64,000 bases of DNA from Meridianimarinicoccus sp. MJW13 (GCF_014901205.1 NZ_JACNMU010000001.1:248001-312000), one strand, 5' to 3'. Numbered from the stretch's first letter, positions 24,893-36,213 are shown. Numbers and translations are program-made. Notes: generated from the letters alone by a model not told the origin.

Positions 24893-25683
24893 TGACCACC
24901 CCCCCTGCCGAGGCCCTGCGCACCCTGCGTGCCCAGACCCCGCTGGTGCAATGCATCACCAATTTCGTGGCCATGAATTTCTCGGCCAACGTGCTGCTGG
25001 CGGCGGGCGCTGCCCCGGCCATGATCCATTGCGCCGAGGAAAGCGGCGATTTCGCCGGGGTCGTGGGCGCGCTGTCAGTGAACATCGGCACCCTGTCGCC
25101 GCCATGGGTCGACGGCATGCGCGCCGCCATCGCCGGGGCACAGGCGGCGGGCACGCCGTGGGTGCTGGACCCGGTCGGCCATTTCGCCACCCCCTACCGC
25201 GCCCGCGTCGCGCAAGACCTCGTGGACCTGCGCCCGACCATCATTCGCGGCAACGCCTCGGAAATCCTGGCACTGGCCGGTGAAGCGTCAGAAGGGCGTG
25301 GCGTCGATGCCAGCGATCCGGTCGCCGCCGCCGAAGGCGCCGCCCGGGCGCTGGCCGTCCGCACCGGCGGCACCGTGGCCATCACCGGCGAGGTTGATTT
25401 CGTCACCGACGGCACCCGCGCCCTGCGGATCCACGGCGGCCACCCGCTGATGCCCCGCGTCACCGCCACCGGCTGCGCCCTGTCCAGCCTCGTTGCCGCC
25501 TTCGCCGCCGTCACCGAGGACCCGTTCGACGCCACCGCCGCCGCCCTGACGCTGTTTGCCGCCGCCGGTCAGCGCGCGGGCATCGGTGCCGCCGGACCGG
25601 GAAGTTTCGCGCCCGCCTTTCTGGATGCGCTCTACCTTGCCAAGCCCGAGGATCTGGACTGGATCGAAAGGCACGCCGCATGA
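24892..25683 (+). CDS. thiM: Hydroxyethylthiazole kinase
   Basis: A 263-residue kinase that phosphorylates 4-methyl-5-(2-hydroxyethyl)thiazole, the thiazole salvage step of thiamine biosynthesis. Family segments: PLVQCITNFVAMNFSANVLLAAGAAPAM, LDPVGHFATPYR, IRGNASEILAL and VTATGCALSSLVAAF (the anion-hole and catalytic Cys region). The start is GTG at 24892, with AGGAGG 8 bases upstream held in the riboswitch hairpin. The stop overlaps thiE by the ATGA quartet. Confidence 0.96.
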   Translation: MTTPPAEALRTLRAQTPLVQCITNFVAMNFSANVLLAAGAAPAMIHCAEESGDFAGVVGALSVNIGTLSPPWVDGMRAAIAGAQAAGTPWVLDPVGHFATPYRARVAQDLVDLRPTIIRGNASEILALAGEASEGRGVDASDPVAAAEGAARALAVRTGGTVAITGEVDFVTDGTRALRIHGGHPLMPRVTATGCALSSLVAAFAAVTEDPFDATAAALTLFAAAGQRAGIGAAGPGSFAPAFLDALYLAKPEDLDWIERHAA

Positions 25684-26327
25684 GCCGCCGCCCCCTGCCC
25701 GACCTCTCGGCCTATCTGGTGCTCGACCCCGGCCTGTGCGGCGGCCCCGAGGGCATGATCGCCACCACCCGCGCTGCGCTGGCGGGCGGGATCACCGTGG
25801 TGCAACTGCGCGACAAGACCCATGGCACCGAAGCCCTGATCGACACCGGTCGGACGTTGATGCGCCTGCTGGAGGGCACCAAGGTAGCCCTGATCGTCAA
25901 CGATGACATCGATGCTGCGCTGGCCATCGGCGCCCACGGGCTGCACATCGGCCAGGGCGACCTACCGGTGGCCGAGGCCCGCGCCCGGCTGGGTGAAACC
26001 CCGCTGCTTGGCCTGTCGGTGGAAACCCCTGAACTTGCCGCGCAAGTGGATCCGGCCCTTGTCGATTACGTCGGCTGTGGCCCGGTCTTCGCCACCCCCA
26101 CCAAGACCGACCACAAGACCCCCGTGGGATTCGACGGTCTGGCCCGGATCGTGGCCGCCGCCCCGGTGCCCGCCGTGGCCATCGGCGGGCTGAAGCCCGA
26201 ACATGCGCGAGACGCCCTGAGGGCCGGCGCACAGGGCCTTGCCGTGGTTTCGGCCATCTGCGGCCAGCCCGACGCGCAAGCCGCCACACACACCCTTGTC
26301 ACCGCGCTCTCGGAGGCCCGCTCATGA
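25680..26327 (+). CDS. thiE: Thiamine phosphate synthase
   Basis: A 215-residue TIM-barrel enzyme joining HMP pyrophosphate and thiazole phosphate into thiamine phosphate. Signatures are GGITVVQLRDKTHGTEALI, LIVNDDIDAALAIGAHGLHIGQGDLPV, DYVGCGPVFATPTKTDH and AIGGLKPEHARDALRAGAQGLAVVSAI. Cysteine and phosphate-site positions look intact. The gene overlaps both thiM and thiD by ATGA, so it is in the middle of a tightly coupled operon. Confidence 0.96.
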   Translation: MSRRPLPDLSAYLVLDPGLCGGPEGMIATTRAALAGGITVVQLRDKTHGTEALIDTGRTLMRLLEGTKVALIVNDDIDAALAIGAHGLHIGQGDLPVAEARARLGETPLLGLSVETPELAAQVDPALVDYVGCGPVFATPTKTDHKTPVGFDGLARIVAAAPVPAVAIGGLKPEHARDALRAGAQGLAVVSAICGQPDAQAATHTLVTALSEARS

Positions 26328-27157
26328 TCCCCAACGTGCTGTCCATCGCCGGCTCCGACCCCTCGGGCGGCGCCGGCATCCAGGCCGACCTCAAGGCAAT
26401 CTCGGCGCGCGGTTGCTACGCCATGGCCGCGCTGACGGCCCTGACCGCGCAGAACACCACCGGCGTCACCGGCGTGCACCTTGTGCCGCCGGCCTTCGTC
26501 GCCGACCAGATCGCCACCGTCTTTGCCGATGTGCGCGTCGATGCGGTGAAGATCGGCATGATCGCCACCGCCGAGATCGCCGAGGCGGTGTCCCGCGCCC
26601 TTGCCCCGCATCGCGGCATTCCGGTGGTGCTGGACCCGGTGATGATCGCCAAGGGCGGGGCGGCCCTGCTGGACCCCAATGCGGTCGAAGCGCTGACCCG
26701 CCACCTGCTGCCGCTGGCCACCCATCTGACACCCAACCTGCCCGAAGGCGCGGCCCTGCTGGGCGCGTCCCCCGCCACCACCCGCGCGGCGATGGAGGAC
26801 CAGGCCACCGCCCTGCGCGCCTTCGGCCCCCGCACGGTGCTGCTGAAGGGCGGCCACCTGCCCGGCGACCAAAGCCCGGACCTGCTGGTCTCGGACCACG
26901 GCCTGCGCTGGTTCGAAGCCGCCCGCATTCCCACCGCCAACACCCATGGCACCGGCTGCACCCTGTCCTCGGCGCTGGCGGCCGAACTGGCCATGGGCGC
27001 CTCGGATCCCGAAGCGGTGCGCACCGCCAAATCCTATGTCACCGGCGCGGTTGCCAGGGCGGGCGAGCTTTCCGTCGGCCACGGCCACGGCCCGACCCAT
27101 CATTTCCACGCCTATTGGCCGCCCGCGGCCACCTATCCCGAAAGGACCCAAGGATGA
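26324..27157 (+). CDS. thiD: Hydroxymethylpyrimidine/phosphomethylpyrimidine kinase
   Basis: A 277-residue ribokinase-fold enzyme that phosphorylates HMP and HMP phosphate. Motifs: SIAGSDPSGGAGIQADLKAISARGCYAMAALTALTAQNT at the start, LDPVMIAKGGAALLD in the middle and NTHGTGCTLSSALAAELA with the catalytic GTGC. It supplies the pyrimidine half that thiE joins. It overlaps thiE and thiY by ATGA quartets. Confidence 0.97.
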   Translation: MIPNVLSIAGSDPSGGAGIQADLKAISARGCYAMAALTALTAQNTTGVTGVHLVPPAFVADQIATVFADVRVDAVKIGMIATAEIAEAVSRALAPHRGIPVVLDPVMIAKGGAALLDPNAVEALTRHLLPLATHLTPNLPEGAALLGASPATTRAAMEDQATALRAFGPRTVLLKGGHLPGDQSPDLLVSDHGLRWFEAARIPTANTHGTGCTLSSALAAELAMGASDPEAVRTAKSYVTGAVARAGELSVGHGHGPTHHFHAYWPPAATYPERTQG

Positions 27158-28092
27158 GAACCCTTGCCGCCTCTGCCCTCGCCCTGATGCTTGCCCTGCC
27201 CGCGCAGGCCGCCGACGAGATGACCCTGATCCTCGACTGGTTCGTGAACCCCGATCACGGGCCGATCATCGTCGCGCAGGAATTGGGCTATTTCGCAGAA
27301 CAGGATCTTGAGGTCGAGATCATTGCCCCCGCCGATCCCTCGGACCCGCCCAAGATGGTGGCCGCGGGCCGCGCCGATCTGGGCGTCTCCTACCAGCCGC
27401 AACTGCATCTTCAGGTCGCCGAAGGGTTGCCGCTGATCCGCGTCGGCACGCTGGTCGCCACGCCGCTGAACTGCCTGCTGGTGCTGGAAGACGGCCCGGT
27501 CAAGACCCTCGCCGATCTGGACGGCCGCAAGGTCGGCTTCTCGGTCGCCGGTGTCGAAGAGGCGCTGCTGACCAAGATCCTGTCCAACGGCGGGCTGACC
27601 ATGGACGACATCAAACTGGTCAACGTCAACTGGTCTCTGTCGCCCGCGCTGATGGCCGGTCAGGTGGATGCGGTCATCGGCGCCTTTCGCAACTTCGAAC
27701 TCAACCAGATGGAGATCGAGGGCATCGCGGGCCGCTGCTTCTATCTGGAGGAAGAAGGCATCCCCGCCTATGACGAACTGATCTACGTCGCCAACCCGGA
27801 CACCATGGATGCCGACATGATCCGCCGCTTCCTGACCGCCACGGAACTGGCCACCCAATACATCATCAACAACCCCGAAGCCGCGTGGGAGGTGTTCTCG
27901 GGCACCGCCAAGGAGCTTCAGGACGAGTTGAACGCCAAGGCCTGGGTCGACACCTATCCGCGCTTCTCCCTGACGCCGGCCGGTCTGGACGCGGGCCGCT
28001 ACGCACGGTTCGAGGCTTTCCTTGCCGACAGCGGTCTGGTCGAAGGCACCCGCCCGGTGTCGCAACTGGCCGTGGATCTGGGCGCGCAATGA
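27154..28092 (+). CDS. thiY: Thiamine pyrimidine precursor-binding protein (ThiY, NMT1/THI5-like)
   Basis: A 312-residue periplasmic solute-binding protein. The signal peptide is residues 1-20 (ending PAQA). The NMT1/THI5-like domain starts at LILDWFVNPDHGPIIVAQELGYFAEQDLEVEIIAPADPSDPPKMV and includes VSYQPQLHLQVAEG. The family binds formylaminopyrimidine or related thiamine pyrimidine degradation products for the ThiXYZ ABC transporter. Permease and ATPase genes lie downstream, with tenA between, so uptake and hydrolysis of the product are linked. It overlaps thiD and tenA by ATGA. Confidence 0.93.
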   Translation: MRTLAASALALMLALPAQAADEMTLILDWFVNPDHGPIIVAQELGYFAEQDLEVEIIAPADPSDPPKMVAAGRADLGVSYQPQLHLQVAEGLPLIRVGTLVATPLNCLLVLEDGPVKTLADLDGRKVGFSVAGVEEALLTKILSNGGLTMDDIKLVNVNWSLSPALMAGQVDAVIGAFRNFELNQMEIEGIAGRCFYLEEEGIPAYDELIYVANPDTMDADMIRRFLTATELATQYIINNPEAAWEVFSGTAKELQDELNAKAWVDTYPRFSLTPAGLDAGRYARFEAFLADSGLVEGTRPVSQLAVDLGAQ

Positions 28093-28772
28093 GTGCGCCC
28101 GATTATGGCCGCGCCTTCGCCCTGTGGCGGGCTGGCGCGGCGGACCCTTGGCAGGCCTATACCCGGCACGCCTTCGTCGAAGGGCTGAAGGACGGCACCC
28201 TGCCACGCGAAAACTTCCTGCACTACCTGGTGCAGGACTATGTGTTCCTTGTGCATTTCTCGCGCGCCTGGGCGCTGGCGGTCACCAAGTCCCGCACGTT
28301 GGACGAGATGAAGGCCGCCGCCGCCACGGTGAACGCGCTGGTCAACCACGAGATGCAGTTGCATGTGACCACCTGCGCCGAGGCCGGCATCTCCGAGGAG
28401 GACCTGTTCACCGCCACCGAACGGCCCGAGAACCTCGCCTATACCCGCTATGTGCTGGATGCCGGCCATTCCGGCGATCTGGCCGACCTGTTGGCGACGC
28501 TGGCCCCTTGCGTGCTGGGCTATGGCGAGATCGGCGCGCGGCTTTCGGTCGAACGGGCCGCCGACACCCCTTACGGCGATTGGATCGAGACCTATGGCGG
28601 GGCCGAATATCAGGATCTCTGCCGCGACACTGGCGCGATGATCGACGCCGCCCTTGCCCGCCGCATCGGGCCGGAGTTCGATGCCGCCCCGCGCTGGCCC
28701 GAATTGCAGGCGCAGTTCACCCGCGCCACGGCGCTGGAAGTCGGCTTCTGGGACATGGGGATGACCCCGTGA
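28089..28772 (+). CDS. tenA: Aminopyrimidine aminohydrolase TenA (thiaminase II)
   Basis: A 227-residue all-helical protein of the TenA/THI-4 family. It hydrolyses aminopyrimidine (thiamine degradation) products to HMP. Catalytic and binding candidates are Cys141 in LAPCVLGYGEIG and Glu217 in TALEVGFWDMG, equivalent to the conserved Cys and Glu of TenA. It lies between the ThiY and ThiZ genes, an order that suits salvage of pyrimidine taken up by ThiXYZ and phosphorylation by ThiD. It starts inside the thiY stop (ATGA). Confidence 0.95.
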   Translation: MSAPDYGRAFALWRAGAADPWQAYTRHAFVEGLKDGTLPRENFLHYLVQDYVFLVHFSRAWALAVTKSRTLDEMKAAAATVNALVNHEMQLHVTTCAEAGISEEDLFTATERPENLAYTRYVLDAGHSGDLADLLATLAPCVLGYGEIGARLSVERAADTPYGDWIETYGGAEYQDLCRDTGAMIDAALARRIGPEFDAAPRWPELQAQFTRATALEVGFWDMGMTP

Positions 28773-28842
28773 CCCAGCCGCCCCGCAGCCATACGCCAGC
28801 CATACCTTTTCCGGACGTTTTCCAGACGCGGGTTTTGGCGCC

Positions 28843-29565
28843 ATGAGCGCCCCGGCGATCCGGGTTTCGGGTCAGGCCGAAATCGGCGGCGCGACGCTGT
28901 TCGGCCCGCTGGACCTGACACTGGAACCCGGCGGCTGGACCTGTCTGCTGGGACCGTCGGGCGTCGGCAAATCCACTATCCTGCGGCTGATCGCCGGGCT
29001 GGACACCGGCGCCCGCTTCACCGGCCAGATCACCGCCGACGGCGGCCCGCTCCCCCCTTCGCACCTGGCCTATATGGCCCAGGACGACCTGCTGCTGCCG
29101 TGGCGCAGCGTGCTGGGCAACGTGATGCTGGGGGCCGAGTTGCGCGGCCAGAAGGCGGAACGGGCGCGCGCCGAAAAACTCCTTTCAGATGTTGGACTTG
29201 CGGCCCATTCCGGCAAGCGGCCCGCGGCGCTTTCGGGCGGTCAGCGGCAACGCGTGGCGCTGGCCCGCACGCTGATGGAAGATCGCCCCGTGGTGCTGCT
29301 GGACGAGCCGTTTTCGGCGCTGGACGCCCGCACCCGCGCCGACATGCAGGATCTGGCCTTCGGCCTGCTGGCCGGGCGCAGCGTGCTGCTGGTCACCCAT
29401 GATCCGGCCGAGGCCGCGCGGCTGGGCCACCGCATCTTCGTGCTGGAATCCCATGGGCTTGCGCAGATGCCCACGCCCCCCGGTGCGCCGCTGCGCGCGG
29501 TGGACGACCCCGCCCTGCTGACGGCGCAGGCACAGCTTCTGCAACACCTGCGCGGGAAGGCGTAA
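28843..29565 (+). CDS. thiZ: Thiamine precursor ABC transporter, ATP-binding protein
   Basis: A 240-residue ABC ATPase: Walker A GPSGVGKST, Q-loop YMAQDDLLLPW, signature LSGGQRQRVALARTL, Walker B VVLLDEPFSALD and H-loop LLVTHDP are all intact. It energises import through ThiX with ThiY as the binding protein. The ATG at 28843 is 70 bases after tenA, the only sizeable gap in the operon, but no terminator is evident there. ThiX follows 1 base later. Confidence 0.92.
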   Translation: MSAPAIRVSGQAEIGGATLFGPLDLTLEPGGWTCLLGPSGVGKSTILRLIAGLDTGARFTGQITADGGPLPPSHLAYMAQDDLLLPWRSVLGNVMLGAELRGQKAERARAEKLLSDVGLAAHSGKRPAALSGGQRQRVALARTLMEDRPVVLLDEPFSALDARTRADMQDLAFGLLAGRSVLLVTHDPAEAARLGHRIFVLESHGLAQMPTPPGAPLRAVDDPALLTAQAQLLQHLRGKA

Positions 29566-29566
29566 C

Positions 29567-30307
29567 ATGGGCGCCCGGATCCTGAACGCGCTGTTCGTGA
29601 CCGCCGTGCTGCTGGGGCTGTGGCAGGCGCTGGTGACGCTGGCCGATCTGCCGCCCTTCATCCTGCCCGGCCCGGTCCGGGTGGCGCAGGCCCTGTGGAA
29701 CAATGCCGGGCTGATCGGCTGGCACGCGCTGGTGACCTTTTCCGAAGTGCTGGCGGGGCTGGTGCTGGGATCCCTGCTGGGGATCGTCACGGCGCTGCAA
29801 CTGGCCACCTCGGGGCTGGCGCGGCGGCTGATCCGCCCGGCGCTGGTGCTGACCCAGGCGCTGCCGGTCTTCGCGCTGGCGCCGATCCTGACCCTGTGGC
29901 TGGGTTACGGGCTGTGGTCGAAGGTGCTGATGGCGGTGCTGATCATCTATTTCCCCGTCACCTCGGCCTTTTTCGACGGGCTGATGCAGACCCCGCGCGG
30001 CTATCTGGATCTGGCCCAGACCATGCAGGCGACACCGCGTCAGAGGCTTTGGCGCATCCGCGTGCCCGCCGCGCTTCCGGGACTGGCCTCGGGCCTGCGG
30101 CTGGCCGCGGTCTATGCCCCCATCGGGGCAGTGATCGGGGAATGGGTCGGGGCCAGCAACGGGCTTGGCTACCTGATGCTGCTGGCCAATGGCCGCGCCA
30201 AGATCGACCTGATGTTCGCAGCGCTGGTTGTGCTGGCCTGCCTGACGCTGACCCTGCACGTGCTGGTCAGCCGGGCCTGTGACCGGCTGACCGCGCGGAT
30301 GGTCTAG
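29567..30307 (+). CDS. thiX: Thiamine precursor ABC transporter, permease
   Basis: A 246-residue inner-membrane permease with about six membrane segments. The coupling motif region is EWVGASNGLGYLMLLANGRAKIDLMFAALV, matching the EAA loop of binding-protein-dependent transporters. It is the last gene of the thi operon. Its TAG stop sits inside a palindromic CTAG that also serves as the stop codon of the convergent mscS gene. Confidence 0.92.
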   Translation: MGARILNALFVTAVLLGLWQALVTLADLPPFILPGPVRVAQALWNNAGLIGWHALVTFSEVLAGLVLGSLLGIVTALQLATSGLARRLIRPALVLTQALPVFALAPILTLWLGYGLWSKVLMAVLIIYFPVTSAFFDGLMQTPRGYLDLAQTMQATPRQRLWRIRVPAALPGLASGLRLAAVYAPIGAVIGEWVGASNGLGYLMLLANGRAKIDLMFAALVVLACLTLTLHVLVSRACDRLTARMV

Positions 30308-31794
30308 GTGTCGTCGGTGCTTTCGTCGGCACCTTCGTCGCCGGACTTGAAGTCCGGCGCACCCTTGGGCCGCCCGAGCCCGTGGTCACCGTCCACCGCA
30401 ACCGGGGCGACGCCCAGCAGCGGCGCCGGCGCCATCCCCGAGGCCACGTGCAGGTGCATGTCGGTCTGCGGGAAGGGGATCGAGATTCCGCCTTCGTCAA
30501 AGGCCTCTTTGACCTGGCGGGTCAGATCCCAATAGACGGTCCAGTAGTCCGTGCTGTTGACCCAGGGCCGGCAGATGAAGTCCACCGAGCTGGCTCCCAG
30601 CGCGCTGACCCGGATCACCGGGGCCGGATCGCTCAGCACCAGCGGATGCTCCTCTACCACCCGCTCAAGGATGGCCTGCGCATCAGAGATGCTGTCGTCA
30701 TAGCCAATGCCGAAGGTCAGATCGACCCGGCGCGTGGTCGAAGCGGTGGTGTTGGTGATCACGTCGCCCCAGACCTTCGAGTTCGGGATCACGATGACCT
30801 GGTTGTCGGGCGTGTTGATGGTGGTGGACACCACCGACACCGATTTCACCGTACCGCCCATGCCCGCGATGGTCACATAGTCGCCCTCGTCAAAGGGGCG
30901 GTTGAACATGATCATCAGACCGGCGGCAAGGTTGCCCAGCGTGTCCTGGAAGGCAAAGGCAATGATGAAGGAAGCACCACCGACCAGAGCGAACATCGGC
31001 GTAACGTCAATCCCGAGCGCCGACAGCACCACCATCAGACCGATCGCGATGGTCAGCCAGTAGACCACCATCGCAAGGAAAGCCTGCAACAGCCGCGACA
31101 GGTTCGGCACCCGGCCAAGCGCCCGGCGCACGAAGCCGCGCACGGTGCGGCTGACAATCAACAGAAGGATGAAGGCACCGACGATCGTCACGACCTGGAT
31201 TGCAAGGGCAATACCGCCTTCGCGATCCTGCGCCCACGACAGGGCCAGACTGACCAATGTCCGCCAGTCCGCGTTCTGCTTTTCATCGACAATGATCGCA
31301 TTTCGGTAGGCACGGAACGACGCCACCACGGCCTCGTCGCCGCCCTTCTTCTCGAAGGCGTCGACCACGGTGATATAACGGGCAAAGGCTTCGCCGCGCT
31401 GGTCGCTCATGGAAGTCAGCCGGTCCCGCATGTCCTCGGTGGCGTCGCCTTCGGCCTGCAGGATGACCACCTGCTGATCGACGACCGCCTGCGTCTGACG
31501 CTGGACGATCTCCAGCCAGGTTTCGGCCAGGGCCTGCAACTGGTCCGCCGTCAGCGGAATGACCAGCAGCTTCAACTCGTCCAGAGGAATTCCGGTGCTG
31601 TCCAGTCCTTCGGGATAGGACGGCCCTTCTTCGGCGGGCGCTTCCTCGGCGGCGGCGGCATCGCCCTCGGCCGGGGCTTCCGCCGATTCATCAGCGCCCG
31701 CGGCAGCGGGGGGGGTCTGGGCAAAAGCGGGCGCGGTCAGGACCTGACCTGAAACCGCGGCGAAAAATAGAATCAAGAGAAGGCGGCGAAGCAT
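30304..31794 (-). CDS. Mechanosensitive ion channel MscS family protein
   Basis: A 496-residue protein: signal peptide (residues 1-25, ending PAFA), an acidic Ala/Glu-rich low-complexity segment (about 30-60), a periplasmic helical part and membrane helices near 190-290. The MscS pore and beta domain follows: ASFIIAFAFQDTLGNLAAGLMIMFNRPFDEGDYV and VVSTTINTPDNQVIVIPNS. It likely gates on membrane tension and protects from osmotic downshock. The ATG at 31794 is preferred over a longer frame, as it starts the signal peptide. The C-terminus is Asp/Glu-rich. It converges on thiX with overlapping stops. Confidence 0.92.
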   Translation of the reverse strand: MLRRLLLILFFAAVSGQVLTAPAFAQTPPAAAGADESAEAPAEGDAAAAEEAPAEEGPSYPEGLDSTGIPLDELKLLVIPLTADQLQALAETWLEIVQRQTQAVVDQQVVILQAEGDATEDMRDRLTSMSDQRGEAFARYITVVDAFEKKGGDEAVVASFRAYRNAIIVDEKQNADWRTLVSLALSWAQDREGGIALAIQVVTIVGAFILLLIVSRTVRGFVRRALGRVPNLSRLLQAFLAMVVYWLTIAIGLMVVLSALGIDVTPMFALVGGASFIIAFAFQDTLGNLAAGLMIMFNRPFDEGDYVTIAGMGGTVKSVSVVSTTINTPDNQVIVIPNSKVWGDVITNTTASTTRRVDLTFGIGYDDSISDAQAILERVVEEHPLVLSDPAPVIRVSALGASSVDFICRPWVNSTDYWTVYWDLTRQVKEAFDEGGISIPFPQTDMHLHVASGMAPAPLLGVAPVAVDGDHGLGRPKGAPDFKSGDEGADESTDDT

Positions 31795-31888
31795 CTGTTG
31801 GGCAAGCTTTCCTGTTGAACACGGGGGGGACACGCCCCGAACCGGGACGCCATGGTGGTCAGAGGAATAGCGCATTCCGAACACAAGA

Positions 31889-31917
31889 AAACCCCCCGGA
31901 TGTGATCCGAGGGGTTC
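31889..31917 (-). terminator. Rho-independent terminator of the atp operon
   Basis: On the minus strand, AACCCCTCGGAT pairs with ATCCGGGGGGTT (one mismatch) and is followed by TTC. It begins 22 bases after the atpC stop. Confidence 0.8.
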
Positions 31918-31938
31918 AGAACACGCAATAAAACTGCG

Positions 31939-32334
31939 TTATTCCATGTCTTCCAGAAGCTTGACCAGATCGGCCACCAGTTTGGCAGCCACATCCTTGT
32001 GCTCGCCCGACGCATCCTCGTGGGTGCTGCGGGCGGCGACCAGGTGTTCCTCGACGGCCGGTCTGGAATCGGCGTGGCGGGGAAAGGCCCGCTCGGCCAG
32101 GACCGTGGTCGCATCTGCGGTGATCTCGGCAAACCCGCCGGTGACGGCGAATTCACTGGTGCCGTCCGGCCCGGTCACCTTGAGGATTCCGGGACGAAGG
32201 GTGGTGATCAACGGCGCATGGTTCGGCATGGCCGTCAGGTCACCTTCGGCGCCCGGGATCTGGACCGAGGTCGCGGTGAGCGAAGCCAGGCTCCGCTCGG
32301 GCGACACGAGGTCGAATTGTAGGGTATCAGCCAT
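31939..32334 (-). CDS. atpC: F1 ATP synthase epsilon subunit
   Basis: A 131-residue epsilon subunit: [50 protein letters not shown] is the N-terminal beta-sandwich, and a helical C-terminal hairpin follows (from about residue 90). It links the gamma shaft to the rotor and can inhibit ATP hydrolysis. It is the last gene of atpHAGDC, 12 bases after atpD, with the terminator following. Confidence 0.97.
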   Translation of the reverse strand: MADTLQFDLVSPERSLASLTATSVQIPGAEGDLTAMPNHAPLITTLRPGILKVTGPDGTSEFAVTGGFAEITADATTVLAERAFPRHADSRPAVEEHLVAARSTHEDASGEHKDVAAKLVADLVKLLEDME

Positions 32335-32346
32335 GCGCCTGTTCCC

Positions 32347-33783
<1,437 letters not shown>

Positions 33784-34653
33784 TTAGAGCGCCTCGGCGC
33801 CCGAGATGATTTCGATAAGCTCGTTGGTGATGACGGCCTGACGCGAGCGGTTGAACTCGATGGTCAGCTTGTCGATCATTTCGCCAGCGTTGCGGGTTGC
33901 GTTGTCCATTGCCGACATCCGCGCGCCCTGCTCCGAGGCGGCGTTTTCCAGCAGGGCCGCGAAGACCTGCGTGGCAACACCCCGAGGCAGAAGGTCGGCC
34001 AGGATGCCTTCCTCGCTGGGCTCGTAATCGTACAGCGTGCTCGCTTCCGCGGTTTCTTCAAAGCTCGCCGGGATGATCTGCTGTGCCGTCGGCACCTGGC
34101 TGACCACGCTTTCGAACTGGGCGTAGAAGATGGTGCAGACGTCGAATTCGCCGCCGTCGAAACGGGACAGCAGATCCTGGGCCACCGACAGGGCGTTGTC
34201 ATAACCGATACGCTTGACATGGCTCAGGTCAACATGGGCGACAAACAGATCCCCCAGATCGCGCTTCAACTGCTCGCGGCCCTTCTTGCCGACGGTCAGG
34301 ATCTTCACGGTCTTGCCCTGCCCGCGCAGCTTTTGCGCATGGATGCGGGCCAGCTTGGCGATCGACGAGTTGAAGCCGCCGCACAGGCCCCGTTCGGAGG
34401 TCATCACCACCAGAAGGTGGGTCTGATCCGCGCCGGTTCCGCTGAGCAGTTTCGGCGCACTCGGGGAGCCGCCGACCGACGCCGCCAGCCCACTCAGAAC
34501 GGCGTTGAACCGTTCTGTGTAGGGCCGGGAAGCCTCGGCACTCTCCTGGGCGCGGCGAAGTTTCGCCGCCGCGACCATCTGCATGGCTTTCGTGATCTTG
34601 CGAGTGCTTTTGACACTCTCGATCCGATTTTTGAGATCCTTAAGGTTAGGCAT
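33784..34653 (-). CDS. atpG: F1 ATP synthase gamma subunit
   Basis: A 289-residue central-stalk subunit. The N-terminal coiled-coil helix is [33 protein letters not shown], the middle contains [11 protein letters not shown], and the C-terminal helix ends [22 protein letters not shown]. It rotates within the hexamer. The ATG is 18 bases upstream of the family core. It lies between atpA and atpD as usual. Confidence 0.98.
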   Translation of the reverse strand: MPNLKDLKNRIESVKSTRKITKAMQMVAAAKLRRAQESAEASRPYTERFNAVLSGLAASVGGSPSAPKLLSGTGADQTHLLVVMTSERGLCGGFNSSIAKLARIHAQKLRGQGKTVKILTVGKKGREQLKRDLGDLFVAHVDLSHVKRIGYDNALSVAQDLLSRFDGGEFDVCTIFYAQFESVVSQVPTAQQIIPASFEETAEASTLYDYEPSEEGILADLLPRGVATQVFAALLENAASEQGARMSAMDNATRNAGEMIDKLTIEFNRSRQAVITNELIEIISGAEAL

Positions 34654-34674
34654 GTGCGCTCTCCCTCAAGGTGC

Positions 34675-36213
34675 TCAAGCGAAGCTAGCAGCGAATTCGT
34701 CGAGCGCAGCCTTGATCTTGTCTTCCAGCTCACCTTTGACCTTGCGGTCGTTCTCGGTGATGTCGACCAGCAGGTCCGACTTCTGGTTCCGCAGGAAGGC
34801 CAGCAGCCCCTGCTCGAAGCGGCCCACGTCGGACACCGGGATCTTGTCCAGGTAGCCCTTGGTGCCGGCAAAGATGACGCAAACGATTTCCGCGTTGGTC
34901 AGCGGCGAATACTGCGGCTGCTTCATCAGTTCGGTCAGGCGGGCGCCGCGGTTCAGCAGGCGCTGGGTCGCAGCGTCCAGGTCGGACCCGAACTGGGCGA
35001 AGGCCGCCATTTCGCGGTACTGCGCCAGTTCCAGCTTCACCGGGCCGGCAACCGATTTCATCGCGTCGGTCTGCGCCGAAGAGCCCACACGCGACACCGA
35101 CAGACCGGTGTTCACGGCCGGGCGGATGCCCTGGAAGAACAGTTCGGTTTCCAGGAAGATCTGGCCGTCGGTGATCGAGATCACGTTGGTCGGAATGAAG
35201 GCCGACACGTCGCCACCCTGGGTTTCGATGATCGGCAGTGCGGTCAGCGAGCCGGCACCGTGATCCTCGTTCAGCTTGGCAGACCGCTCCAGCAGGCGGG
35301 AGTGCAGGTAGAAAACGTCACCCGGATAGGCTTCACGTCCCGGCGGGCGGCGCAGCAGCAGCGACATCTGGCGGTAGGCAACGGCCTGTTTGGACAGGTC
35401 ATCGTAGATGATCAGCGCGTGGCGACCGTTGTCGCGGAAGTATTCCGCCATGGCGGTCGCGGCGTAGGGCGCCAGGAACTGCATCGGCGCGGGGTCCGAC
35501 GCGGTGGCGGCGACGACGATCGTGTAGTCGATGGCGCCGGTTTCTTCCAGCTTCTTCACCAGCTGTGCCACTGTCGAACGCTTCTGACCGACGGCAACAT
35601 AGATGCAGTACAGCTTCTTGCTTTCGTCGTCGCCAGCGGCGTCGTTGTAGACTTTCTGGTTCAGGATGGTGTCCAGCGCCACGGCGGTCTTGCCGGTCTG
35701 ACGGTCACCGATGATCAATTCCCGCTGGCCGCGGCCGATCGGGATCATGGCGTCGACCGATTTCAGGCCGGTGGCCATCGGTTCGTGGACCGATTTACGC
35801 GGGATGATGCCCGGCGCTTTCTGGTCGGCGACGCGACGCTCGGTGGTCTCGATCGCCCCCTTGCCGTCAATCGGGTTGCCCAGACCGTCGACAACGCGGC
35901 CCAGCAGGGCTTCGCCAGCAGGGACGTCCACGATGGCGTTGGTCCGCTTGACGGTGTCGCCTTCCTTGATGTCCTGGTCCGTCCCGAAGATCACGACGCC
36001 GACGTTGTCGCTTTCCAGGTTCAGGGCCATCCCGCGGATACCGCCCGGGAATTCGACCATCTCGCCGGCCTGGATATTGTCCAGACCGTAAACGCGCGCG
36101 ATGCCGTCCCCGACACTCAGCACACGGCCGACCTCGGCAACTTCTGCTTCCTGTCCGAAGTTCTTGATCTGCTCCTTAAGGATCGCAGAGATTTCGGCTG
36201 CCTGGATTCCCAT
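34675..36213 (-). CDS. atpA: F1 ATP synthase alpha subunit
   Basis: A 512-residue regulatory subunit. N-terminal [16 protein letters not shown]-loop [15 protein letters not shown], signature [14 protein letters not shown] and [17 protein letters not shown] are all present. It starts at an ATG that overlaps the atpH stop by one base (TAATG), so translation is coupled. The length equals that of alphaproteobacterial homologues. Confidence 0.99.
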   Translation of the reverse strand: MGIQAAEISAILKEQIKNFGQEAEVAEVGRVLSVGDGIARVYGLDNIQAGEMVEFPGGIRGMALNLESDNVGVVIFGTDQDIKEGDTVKRTNAIVDVPAGEALLGRVVDGLGNPIDGKGAIETTERRVADQKAPGIIPRKSVHEPMATGLKSVDAMIPIGRGQRELIIGDRQTGKTAVALDTILNQKVYNDAAGDDESKKLYCIYVAVGQKRSTVAQLVKKLEETGAIDYTIVVAATASDPAPMQFLAPYAATAMAEYFRDNGRHALIIYDDLSKQAVAYRQMSLLLRRPPGREAYPGDVFYLHSRLLERSAKLNEDHGAGSLTALPIIETQGGDVSAFIPTNVISITDGQIFLETELFFQGIRPAVNTGLSVSRVGSSAQTDAMKSVAGPVKLELAQYREMAAFAQFGSDLDAATQRLLNRGARLTELMKQPQYSPLTNAEIVCVIFAGTKGYLDKIPVSDVGRFEQGLLAFLRNQKSDLLVDITENDRKVKGELEDKIKAALDEFAASFA

